From Flavobacterium aeripolare (GTDB taxonomy: Bacteria; Bacteroidota; Bacteroidia; Flavobacteriales; Flavobacteriaceae): a DNA stretch of 64,000 bases. The number at the start of each line of letters is the position of its first letter. Position 1 is the first letter of the stretch. The stretch covers positions 124,001 through 188,000 of the forward strand of contig NZ_JABSNL010000004.1 of NCBI RefSeq assembly GCF_013294025.1, in the 5' to 3' direction. Shown in pieces: positions 1-7,595 of the stretch. Position numbers and translations under genes: made by a program. Below the pieces are notes generated by a model. That model searched no databases. It saw only the letters and a program-made list of their open reading frames with translations, and was not told the origin of the DNA.

Positions 1-363
1 CGTATCGCTAACGCGCTTTTACGTCGTGTTAGAGATTTCGCTCAAATCAAAGGTAATGGTACCATCGACATCGAAATTGCTCGTTACGCTTTGAAAGCCT
101 TGAATGTAGATGCGCACGGTCTTGACGAAATGGACAACAAAATTCTGAATACAATTATTGATAAATTTAAAGGTGGTCCAGTTGGTTTGACAACGCTGGC
201 AACTGCAGTGTCAGAGAGTAGTGAAACTATTGAGGAGGTTTATGAACCTTTCTTAATTCAAGAAGGTTTCATTATGCGTACCCCTCGAGGTAGAGAAGTC
301 ACTGATAAAGCATATCGCCATCTTGGTAAAATTAAAGCCAATATTCAAGGTGGTTTATTTTAA
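1..363 (+). CDS. ruvB: Holliday junction branch-migration helicase RuvB, C-terminal part only
   Basis: The window opens inside this gene; the frame is open from base 1 to the TAA at 361-363, giving the last 120 residues. RuvB is the hexameric AAA+ motor that pulls DNA through the RuvA-bound Holliday junction. What is visible is the end of the AAA+ lid ([14 protein letters not shown]) followed by the winged-helix domain that contacts DNA, with the family-typical [10 protein letters not shown] and a stretch like [20 protein letters not shown] near the end. The Walker motifs lie upstream of the window. Its partner ruvA is about 12 kb away at 12487, so the two are not in one operon here. Identification is secure from the conserved C-terminus. 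Confidence 0.95.
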   Translation, partial: RIANALLRRVRDFAQIKGNGTIDIEIARYALKALNVDAHGLDEMDNKILNTIIDKFKGGPVGLTTLATAVSESSETIEEVYEPFLIQEGFIMRTPRGREVTDKAYRHLGKIKANIQGGLF

Positions 364-380
364 TTTTTAGTAGCTTTTTC

Positions 381-450
381 CTGCTGTACGCTATATCTTT
401 TTCTGCTTAAAGACAGCAGTAAAAGGATGCCGCTTCCATCAGGGCTAAGG
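381..450. repeat. Intergenic repeat, copy A
   Basis: The spacer between ruvB and queG carries an imperfect element also present at 55772-55850. Shared skeleton: CGCTA followed by ATC and a T-run (389-402), then a variable loop, then AAAAGGAT, two or three bases, and CGCT (421-434). In this copy CTGCTGT (381-387) pairs perfectly with ACAGCAG (413-419), so the left half can form a hairpin. I recall similar short dispersed elements between genes in Flavobacterium genomes, but cannot verify that here. The element stops within a few bases of the coding sequence of queG. Confidence 0.55.
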
Positions 451-530
451 CACAAATACAATTAGATATCATAGACTCAAAAAGTACATATACACAACTA
501 ATTAAATCCGAGGCCAAACGTCTCGGATTT

Positions 531-1391
531 ATGTCTTGTGGTATTTCCAAAGCTGGTTTTCTTGAGGAAGAAGTACCTCGTTTAGAAGACTGGTTAAATA
601 AAAATCAGCATGGTCAAATGGTCTATATGGAAAACCATTTTGACAAGCGGTTAGACCCTACCTTGTTAGTTGATGATGCAAAAAGTGTGGTATCTTTATT
701 ATTGAATTACTACCCTTCTGACACTCAAATTTCTGATTCTTTCAAAATATCTAAATATGCTTACGGTCAGGATTATCATTTTGTAATTAAGGAAAAATTA
801 AAAGAGTTGTTGCATTCGATACAAGAGAATATAGGAGCTGTCTCAGGACGTGCATTTGTAGATTCTGCTCCGGTATTGGATAAAGCCTGGGCTGCTAAAA
901 GCGGACTTGGATGGATAGGGAAGAATAGTAATTTGCTTACTCAAAAAGTTGGTTCGTTTTATTTTATCGCTGAATTAATTTTAGATTTAGAACTCGACTA
1001 TGATTATGCGGTAACAGATCATTGCGGTAATTGTACCGCTTGCATAGACGCCTGCCCTACAGAGGCAATAATTGAACCGTATAAAGTCAATGGCAGTAAG
1101 TGTATTTCTTATTACACTATCGAACTCAAAGATAATTTGCCTATGGAGATGAAGGGTAGTTTTGATGATTGGGCATTTGGTTGTGATATTTGTCAAGATG
1201 TATGCCCTTGGAACCGCTTTTCTAAACCTCACAAAGAGCCGTTATTTAATCCTAATCCTGATTTACTGTCTTTAACTAAAAAAGACTGGGAAGAAATTAC
1301 TGAAGAGACATTTAAAGTAGTTTTTAAAAACTCTCCTATAAAACGCACGAAGTTTTCAGGACTAAAGAGAAATATTGATTTTTTGAAATAA
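531..1391 (+). CDS. queG: Epoxyqueuosine reductase QueG
   Basis: Cobalamin-dependent iron-sulfur enzyme that reduces epoxyqueuosine to queuosine in tRNA, the last step of queuosine synthesis. Visible: the active-site segment [18 protein letters not shown] (residues 108-125, numbered from the ATG at 531), then two cysteine clusters for [4Fe-4S] centres, [12 protein letters not shown] (165-176) and CDICQDVCP (218-226), with a further Cys at 191. The ATG at 531 is the first standard start, but family members have about 20-30 more residues, and the open frame does continue upstream to 423 with convincing QueG-like sequence (ending [13 protein letters not shown] just before the ATG). No ATG, GTG or TTG exists in that extension; an ATA at 456 sits where a start is expected. 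The function is clear but the start is unresolved. Confidence 0.88.
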   Translation: MSCGISKAGFLEEEVPRLEDWLNKNQHGQMVYMENHFDKRLDPTLLVDDAKSVVSLLLNYYPSDTQISDSFKISKYAYGQDYHFVIKEKLKELLHSIQENIGAVSGRAFVDSAPVLDKAWAAKSGLGWIGKNSNLLTQKVGSFYFIAELILDLELDYDYAVTDHCGNCTACIDACPTEAIIEPYKVNGSKCISYYTIELKDNLPMEMKGSFDDWAFGCDICQDVCPWNRFSKPHKEPLFNPNPDLLSLTKKDWEEITEETFKVVFKNSPIKRTKFSGLKRNIDFLK

Positions 1392-1393
1392 TA

Positions 1394-2422
1394 CTATTTG
1401 TTTTTTATTGTAGATTCACGTATAATTACTTCTGTCTTTAATACAATCGTTCGCGGTTTGAAAGGAATATTATCTTTATGGCAATTCATTTCGTCTAGTA
1501 ATAAATTAAAAGCAATTATACCCATCTCCAAGCTAGGCTGCTCTACTGTTGAAAGTTTAGGTGTCAAGACTTGTGACATGAACCAATTGCTAAATCCCAT
1601 CAAACCTATCTTATCAGGGACAGTTATTTGATGGTCATTCAAGTAGGATAAAACACCCACTGCAACTAAGTCAGTAGTACAAAAGATAGCATCAACATCA
1701 GGGTGATCATTAATTATAGCTGCAGCATAATCTACACCTTCTTTAAATGTTACCTGTTCGCAGGTATACACCAATCTTGGATTGTATTCTAAGCCATTGG
1801 CTTGTATGGTTTTCTTAAATCCTATAAATCTATCAATTGAATTTTGAGGATTAATGGGACCTCTTATGTACGCTATTTTTTTAAAACCTGCATCAATTAA
1901 ATGCTGTGTGGCATTAGACGATGCTTCCTGATCATTGATTATAACTTTTGAGCTGGCAATAAGCTTAGCTATTTTATCAAATTGTACAAAAGGTATTTTA
2001 CGTTCTAGGATTTCTTTCAAATGGCTATCATCATTGCTATCGTTAGATAGGGACATGATTATGCCGTCTACTCTTTTGTTTATTAAGAGCTCAACTTGCT
2101 TTTTCTCTAGTTCTAAAGACTCGTTTGATTGTAGAATAATTACTAAATATCCATTTTTTTCTGCTTCGGCAACAATGCCGTTTATTACATTTGAAAAGAA
2201 GTGGTGTACAATTTCAGGAACAATCAAGCCAATAGTCTTCGATTCCTTAGTCCGTAAATTTACAGCAAATGAATTTGGAGTGTAATTTAACTCTTTTGCT
2301 AACGAAATTACAGCGTTTTTAGTTTTTAAGCTAACGTCTGAATAGCCCTTCAATGCTTTGGAAACTGTTGTGATAGAAATGCCTAATTGTTCGGCAATTT
2401 CTTTAAGAGTTGCTTCTTTCAT
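1394..2422 (-). CDS. LacI-family transcriptional regulator of the sucrose locus
   Basis: 342 residues, the usual LacI/GalR length. Residues 1-60 form the helix-turn-helix and hinge (TLKEIAEQLGISITTVSKAL, then LNYTPNSFAVNLR); residues about 63-335 are a periplasmic-binding-protein-like sensor domain (IGLIVPEIVHHFFSNVINGI; later IFCTTDLVAVGVL). It is divergent from the TonB receptor gene at 2579 and convergent with queG, three bases away. The 156-bp divergent spacer holds two CGAAAACGTTTTCG palindromes, the typical LacI-family site, so this protein very probably binds there. Its ligand is inferred to be sucrose or a derivative from the neighbouring genes; the sequence does not show it directly. 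Confidence 0.9.
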   Translation of the reverse strand: MKEATLKEIAEQLGISITTVSKALKGYSDVSLKTKNAVISLAKELNYTPNSFAVNLRTKESKTIGLIVPEIVHHFFSNVINGIVAEAEKNGYLVIILQSNESLELEKKQVELLINKRVDGIIMSLSNDSNDDSHLKEILERKIPFVQFDKIAKLIASSKVIINDQEASSNATQHLIDAGFKKIAYIRGPINPQNSIDRFIGFKKTIQANGLEYNPRLVYTCEQVTFKEGVDYAAAIINDHPDVDAIFCTTDLVAVGVLSYLNDHQITVPDKIGLMGFSNWFMSQVLTPKLSTVEQPSLEMGIIAFNLLLDEMNCHKDNIPFKPRTIVLKTEVIIRESTIKNK

Positions 2423-2457
2423 AAAACAAATATGATGAAATAATTTTACTTATCAAA

Positions 2458-2493
2458 TCGAAAACGTTTTCGTAAAATCGAAAACGTTTTCGA
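2458..2493. promoter_or_regulatory. Twin palindromic LacI-family operators
   Basis: Two copies of the 14-bp palindrome CGAAAACGTTTTCG occupy 2459-2472 and 2479-2492; the second extends to a perfect 16-bp palindrome (2478-2493). Their centres are 20 bp apart, about two helical turns, so two dimers would sit on one face of the DNA. The sequence matches LacI/GalR-family sites with a central CG step. They lie 36-71 bp upstream of the regulator's ATG and 86-121 bp upstream of the receptor's ATG. Confidence 0.85.
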
Positions 2494-2527
2494 TAAAATA
2501 ATATATATAGAAAGCAGTGTGTAATTA

Positions 2528-2535
2528 TATATTTG
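2528..2535 (+). promoter_or_regulatory. Predicted -7 element (TATATTTG) for the TonB receptor
   Basis: Matches the flavobacterial -7 consensus TAnnTTTG, 44 bp before the ATG at 2579. A clear -33 TTG was not found at the usual distance, so the promoter may be weak or activator-dependent. The operators lie upstream of this element. Confidence 0.5.
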
Positions 2536-2578
2536 GTAAAAAAAACCACAAAATATTACTAACTAAACTATTAAAGCT

Positions 2579-5203
2579 ATGAAATTTTACACATTTAATT
2601 TTAAGCCTTTGCTTTTATTTATCACAGCAATGCTATTTAATATCTCGTTTGCGCAAAATGCCTCACTAAGTGGTACAGTTTCAGATGAGAGTGGCGCGCC
2701 TATCCCTGGTGTTAATATTTTAATCAAAGAATCTTCAAAAGCTGTTGCAACAGATCTCGACGGTAGGTATTTCTTCCCCAATATCAAATCAGGTACTCTA
2801 ACGATTACCGCCTCTTATATTGGATACAAAAACGCAAGCTTTACGATAATTGCAAACCAAGACATAGTAAAAAATATAACCTTATTAGAAGAATCTAATG
2901 TGTTAGATGATATTATTATTACCGGGGTTGTAAATCCTAGAACTAAAATTAAATCGAGTGTTTCTGTTACATCGATTAACAATACACAAATTGAGCAAGC
3001 AGCTCCAAGATCAACAGCTGAAATTTTTAGAACTATTCCAGGAATAAGAGCAGAATCTTCCGGTGGAGAAGGTAATTCTAATATAGCTGTTCGTGGCGTG
3101 CCAATTTCTTCTGGAGGTTCTAAATATTTGCAAATTCAAGAAGATGGCTTGCCAGTATTATTATTTGGAGATATTTCTTTTGCAACAGCAGATATTTTTA
3201 CACGATTTGATGGGAATGTGGCTAGAGTGGAGGCAATTCGTGGGGGATCTGCGTCAACGCTCTCATCTAACTCGCCTGGAGGAATAATAAATTTTATTAG
3301 TAAAACAGGAAAAACAGAAGGGGGTAGCTTACGCACGACATTTGGTTTAGATTATGAAAATTTTAGAACAGATTTGGATTACGGAACCAAGATAGGAGAC
3401 GGCTTGTATTTTCATGTAGGAGGATTTTATAGAACAGGTGAGGGTGTTAGAAAGACGGGATTTAATAGCAATAACGGTGGTCAAATAAAGTTTAACGTTA
3501 CAAAGGAATTTGAAAAAGGATCAATAACTGTGTATGCTAAATTTTTAAATGATAGAGCGGTAGCTTATATGCCCATGCCTGTTAAGGTTACTGGGACAAA
3601 TGCTAACCCTGATTGGGGAAGTGTTGACGGCTACAATGCGACAAAAGGAGCGCTACAGTCAATTTATTTGAATCACAATGTAGGCTTAGGAACCGAAGGT
3701 AATGTGAGAAGAGAAAGTGTTGCAAATGGTATGCACCCTATATCAAAGTCAATCGGGGCTAATGCCTCTTTTGATCTAGATAACAACTGGAAAATTTCAG
3801 ATAATTTGCGTTATTCTGCTAATAGTGGCGGTTTCATAGCTCCTTTTCCAGCAGAAATAGCAACAGCAGCTGCAATAGCCACTTCTTTTGGAGCGGGTGC
3901 TAGTTTATCTTATGCTAATGATGGTACGGCATTTAATACAGCCAATGGTTTAGTGGCTAGAATTCATATGTTTGATACACAATTAAATGATATGAGTAAC
4001 TTCATGAATGATTTAAGATTGACAAAGAAAATTGATAATGTAGCTGTAACGTTTGGTTTTTTCAAATCTATGCAAAATGTTTCAATGTCATGGTTATGGA
4101 ACTCATACTTACAAGAGGTTTCTGATAGCAATCCACGTTTACTTAATGTGACTGATGCTGCAGGAAATTTGTTGTCTGAAAATGGTCTGTATGCTTACGG
4201 TACTCCAGCATGGGGTAACTTGGCTAGAAACTATGATACTCAGTATAATGTTTCTGCTCCGTACATTAATGTTTCTTTTGACGCAACAGAGAGTCTGTCA
4301 TTTGAAGGGGGTATAAGATATGATATTGGAAAAGCTACTGGCTCATTTACGGGAGGTACTTCCACTCAATATGATATCAATAATGATGGCGTGATATCAA
4401 CTCCGGAGCAAAATGTTTATGCAATAAACAACGCTAATTCAACTCCAGTAAATTATAAGTATGATTATGTTTCTTACACATTAGGGTCTAATTATTTGTT
4501 TAATTCAAGACAGTCTCTATTTGCTAGAGTTAGTAAAGGTGCTGCTGCAAAAGCGGACCGAATTCTTTTTAGTGGATTGGACTATTTAGACGGTGATAAA
4601 ATAAACGCACTTGATTTTCTGACGCAAGCTGAAGTTGGATATAAACAAAAATTTGATAAAGGATACGTATATGCAACAGCTTTTAGTTCGAAAACGGACG
4701 AGCAATCTGGCTATGAGGCAGGATCGAATACAATTAGACAGAACAACTATAAATCGTATGGTTTAGAGGTAGAATCAGCTTATGATGTGACGGATGATAT
4801 TAATGTTAGAGGATCATTAACGTATACCAAAGCTGAAATTACTTCAGGTTCAGATGAGGGGAATCAGCCAAGAAGACAACCTAAACTAATGTATGGAATC
4901 ATGCCTACGTACAAATTTATGGATAATAAAAATACTTTAGGATTAAGTTTTATAGGACAAACTAGGGCATTCGCACAAGATTCAAATCAATTAGTAATGA
5001 ATGGATATGTTATTGTTAATGGATTTGTAGAAATAGAATTAGCAAAAGGTCTTTCCTTAAATATATCAGGGAACAATTTATTTAACTCTTTAGCCATCAC
5101 AGAAGTTGAGGAAGGCAGTATAACTGACAATACTGTAAATTACGTGAGAGCAAGGTCGTTAACAGGTAGGTCTTTGTCCATGGCGGTCGCGTATAAATTT
5201 TAA
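2579..5203 (+). CDS. TonB-dependent outer-membrane receptor, probably for sucrose
   Basis: 874 residues. A signal peptide (about 1-25, ending ISFAQ) leads to a CarboxypepD_reg-like beta-sandwich domain (about 27-105, with SGTVSDESGAPIPGVNI), then the plug (about 115-235, with SVTSINNTQIEQAAPRSTAE and VEAIRGGSASTL), then a long barrel ending in aromatic VAYKF. This is the Bacteroidota style of TonB receptor that takes a ligand through the outer membrane with energy from TonB-ExbBD. There is no SusD surface lipoprotein beside it, unlike classical Sus-type pairs. Its place as first gene after the LacI operators, ahead of a symporter, fructokinase-like gene and GH13 gene, points to sucrose or a similar small sugar; this substrate is inferred. 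A hairpin terminator follows the gene. Confidence 0.88.
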   Translation: MKFYTFNFKPLLLFITAMLFNISFAQNASLSGTVSDESGAPIPGVNILIKESSKAVATDLDGRYFFPNIKSGTLTITASYIGYKNASFTIIANQDIVKNITLLEESNVLDDIIITGVVNPRTKIKSSVSVTSINNTQIEQAAPRSTAEIFRTIPGIRAESSGGEGNSNIAVRGVPISSGGSKYLQIQEDGLPVLLFGDISFATADIFTRFDGNVARVEAIRGGSASTLSSNSPGGIINFISKTGKTEGGSLRTTFGLDYENFRTDLDYGTKIGDGLYFHVGGFYRTGEGVRKTGFNSNNGGQIKFNVTKEFEKGSITVYAKFLNDRAVAYMPMPVKVTGTNANPDWGSVDGYNATKGALQSIYLNHNVGLGTEGNVRRESVANGMHPISKSIGANASFDLDNNWKISDNLRYSANSGGFIAPFPAEIATAAAIATSFGAGASLSYANDGTAFNTANGLVARIHMFDTQLNDMSNFMNDLRLTKKIDNVAVTFGFFKSMQNVSMSWLWNSYLQEVSDSNPRLLNVTDAAGNLLSENGLYAYGTPAWGNLARNYDTQYNVSAPYINVSFDATESLSFEGGIRYDIGKATGSFTGGTSTQYDINNDGVISTPEQNVYAINNANSTPVNYKYDYVSYTLGSNYLFNSRQSLFARVSKGAAAKADRILFSGLDYLDGDKINALDFLTQAEVGYKQKFDKGYVYATAFSSKTDEQSGYEAGSNTIRQNNYKSYGLEVESAYDVTDDINVRGSLTYTKAEITSGSDEGNQPRRQPKLMYGIMPTYKFMDNKNTLGLSFIGQTRAFAQDSNQLVMNGYVIVNGFVEIELAKGLSLNISGNNLFNSLAITEVEEGSITDNTVNYVRARSLTGRSLSMAVAYKF

Positions 5204-5231
5204 TGACCAATTTTATAATTCTTTGAATGTT

Positions 5232-5270
5232 TAGCAATTTCTACAGTCCATATGTAGGAATTGCTATTTT
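5232..5270 (+). terminator. Hairpin terminator or attenuator after the TonB receptor
   Basis: A 13-bp stem (5232-5244 with 5254-5266, one G-U pair) with a 9-nt loop is followed by TTTTTA. It lies between the receptor and the symporter with no obvious second promoter before 5339, so it may reduce, rather than stop, transcription of the downstream genes. Confidence 0.7.
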
Positions 5271-5338
5271 TAAAGTTGGCTTAATAAATGAAGTAATTTT
5301 AAGTGATAATATAAAATAAATAAATAATAACTTAAGTA

Positions 5339-6646
5339 ATGGACATCCCTAAAGTAAAATTAAGTTTTTGGCAGATTATCAATATGAATATTGGTTTTTT
5401 TGGTGTCCAATACAGTTTTGGTCTACAACAAAGTGCGGTCAATCCCATTTATGATTTCTTACATGCTAGTCCAGACCAAATACCATTATTAAACCTTGCT
5501 GGTCCATTAACGGGTTTATTAATTCAACCTATAATTGGGGCAATGAGTGATAAAACATGGCATCCAAAATGGGGTAGGCGTAAACCTTATTTTTTTGTAG
5601 GAGCTATCATTTGTAGTATCGCCTTGTTTATGTTTCCTTTCAGTAGTTCATTGTGGATGGCTGCAGGTTTACTATGGATTTTAGATGTAGGTAATAACAC
5701 TGCTATGGAACCATATCGCGCTTTTATTGCCGATACACTCGATGAGGAACAGCAACCCATGGGTTTTCAGGCGCAGAGTTTTTTTACTGGTTTTGGCCAA
5801 TTCTTATCTTATATTTCACTTTTCTTATTTCCAATTTTTTTTGTTGGATATACGGGTTCTTTACCCACGTGGATTTATGCATCTTTTTTTCTAGGCGCCA
5901 TACTTTCTATAGGATCCATCTGGTGGAGCATGAGAAAAACAGAGGAAATTCCTCCAACGGCAATTGAACTAGCTATCTTAAAATCAGAGCCATTAAATAT
6001 TTTGTCTCCTTTTGTAGATATATATAAAGCAGTTTTAAATATGCCTTCAGTGATGTGGCAACTTTTTTTAGTTTATTTGTTTCAGTGGTATGCTATGATG
6101 TGTTACTGGCAAAATAACTCTAAGAGTATAGCATTGTCTGTATGGGATACGACTCCCTCAAATCCAGAAGCATATGAGAAAGCTGTAGAGTGGAATGGAT
6201 TAATAGGTGCTTTTGGATTTATAGTCACCTTTTCAATTGCATTTTACTTAGCCAAATTAGCAAAGAAACATGGGGCTAAAATTGTTCATTTTGTATGCCT
6301 TTTTTTAGGAGCTATCTCACTGTTCTTTTTTCCTCAGGTACATAATCAATATCTATTTTTTCTAGTAATCATAGGTTATGGGATAGCTTGGGCTAGTATG
6401 ATGGGAATTCCTTATTTAATGGTTGTAGCGGTAATTCCTAAAGAGCGTTACGGGGTTTATATGGGAATTATAAACATGATGATTGTTATTCCTATGATAA
6501 TACAAAATGTTTCATTTGGATATATTTTAAGGAACTTCTTAGATAATGATCCTCGTCAGGCAATAAATTTTGCTGCTGTTCTTCTGCTTATTGCAGCAAT
6601 GTGCACTTTACTCATTAAAATAAGAAATACAAAACTAAATGAATAG
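5339..6646 (+). CDS. SLC45-like MFS sugar symporter, probably for sucrose
   Basis: 435 residues, hydrophobic, about 12 membrane segments. It has the loop 2-3 motif of the sugar:cation symporter/SLC45 group (PIIGAMSDKTWHPKWGRRKPYFF, about residues 62-84) and an N-terminal NPIYDFLHASPDQIPLLNLAGPLTG segment typical of these carriers. Family members move sucrose, maltose or glucose with protons across the inner membrane. The gene follows the outer-membrane receptor and overlaps the kinase gene by 8 bp, so the two are translationally coupled. Sucrose is the likeliest substrate from context. The start at 5339 begins directly with MDIPKVKLSFWQI, as in relatives. Confidence 0.87.
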   Translation: MDIPKVKLSFWQIINMNIGFFGVQYSFGLQQSAVNPIYDFLHASPDQIPLLNLAGPLTGLLIQPIIGAMSDKTWHPKWGRRKPYFFVGAIICSIALFMFPFSSSLWMAAGLLWILDVGNNTAMEPYRAFIADTLDEEQQPMGFQAQSFFTGFGQFLSYISLFLFPIFFVGYTGSLPTWIYASFFLGAILSIGSIWWSMRKTEEIPPTAIELAILKSEPLNILSPFVDIYKAVLNMPSVMWQLFLVYLFQWYAMMCYWQNNSKSIALSVWDTTPSNPEAYEKAVEWNGLIGAFGFIVTFSIAFYLAKLAKKHGAKIVHFVCLFLGAISLFFFPQVHNQYLFFLVIIGYGIAWASMMGIPYLMVVAVIPKERYGVYMGIINMMIVIPMIIQNVSFGYILRNFLDNDPRQAINFAAVLLLIAAMCTLLIKIRNTKLNE

Positions 6647-7589
6647 CTCAATGAAAATAAATAAAAAAGAAATTGACATTCTTTGCGTGGGAGAAGTACT
6701 TGTAGATTTTATTGGACATCAAGAGGATGTACTTATTAATGATACAAGAGATTATCATCGCTATTTGGGTGGTTCGCCAACTAATGTAGCGATGAATTCA
6801 ACAAGGTTGGGATTAAAAACAATTATGGTTGCAACGGTAGGAAACGACGGGTTTGGTGATTACATTACTAAGAGGTTAAACAGTGTTGGAGTAAATACAG
6901 ATCATTTAAGTGTTATCGGAGATAAATCTACAAGCGTCATTTTTGTTTCTAGGTCAAAAGGAACCCCTGATTTTATACCTTACCGTGCCGCTGATTGCTG
7001 TATCTATGATGAGCAAATTTCTCCAGAAATACTTAGTAATACTAAAATATTTCATACTACTTGTTTTGCACTAAGTAAAAACCCAGCTCAAAAGACAATT
7101 TTGAAAAAAGCTCAGGAAGCTAATGGTGCCGGTTGTAAATTAAGTATCGACTTAAACTACGCAAGTAAATTATGGAAAAGTGAAAAGAAAGCTTTTAAAG
7201 TAATCAAAGAATATTGCCAATATAATCCTTTAATAAAAATCAGTGAGGATGATATGTTACGACTATTTAAAAAAGCATTGCCTCATGATGAAATATTTAG
7301 CTTTTTCCACAAGCAAGGTGTTGATATTGTATGCTTAACTTTAGGGAGTAAAGGAGTAAAGTTGTCGCAAATAGGAAAAGATGTTATCGATATGCCTGCT
7401 ATAAAAATTGACAAAGTCATGGATTCAACAGGAGCAGGTGATGCTTTTTGGTCTGGATTTTTATTTGCTTACATCAAGGACAAAACAATGCATGAGTGCC
7501 TTGATATTGCTCTGAAATTAGCAGCTTTAAAATTGCAGAATGTAGGGAGATTACCAGATAATATTAACATACTTTCAAAATTATTATAA
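6639..7589 (+). CDS. PfkB-family sugar kinase, probable fructokinase
   Basis: 316 residues of the ribokinase/PfkB fold. The N-terminal substrate half has ILCVGEVLVDFIG (14-26) and GGSPTNVAMN (44-53); the C-terminal ATP site has DSTGAGDAFWSGF (262-274), in which D268 would be the catalytic base. In context it would phosphorylate the fructose released by the GH13 enzyme. The first ATG (6639) overlaps the symporter stop by 8 bp; an alternative ATG at 6651 would give MKINKKE and also fits. 2-keto-3-deoxygluconate kinases share the fold, so fructose is inferred rather than read from residues. It is followed after 6 bp by the GH13 gene. Confidence 0.85.
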   Translation: MNSSMKINKKEIDILCVGEVLVDFIGHQEDVLINDTRDYHRYLGGSPTNVAMNSTRLGLKTIMVATVGNDGFGDYITKRLNSVGVNTDHLSVIGDKSTSVIFVSRSKGTPDFIPYRAADCCIYDEQISPEILSNTKIFHTTCFALSKNPAQKTILKKAQEANGAGCKLSIDLNYASKLWKSEKKAFKVIKEYCQYNPLIKISEDDMLRLFKKALPHDEIFSFFHKQGVDIVCLTLGSKGVKLSQIGKDVIDMPAIKIDKVMDSTGAGDAFWSGFLFAYIKDKTMHECLDIALKLAALKLQNVGRLPDNINILSKLL

Positions 7590-7595
7590 ACTAAG

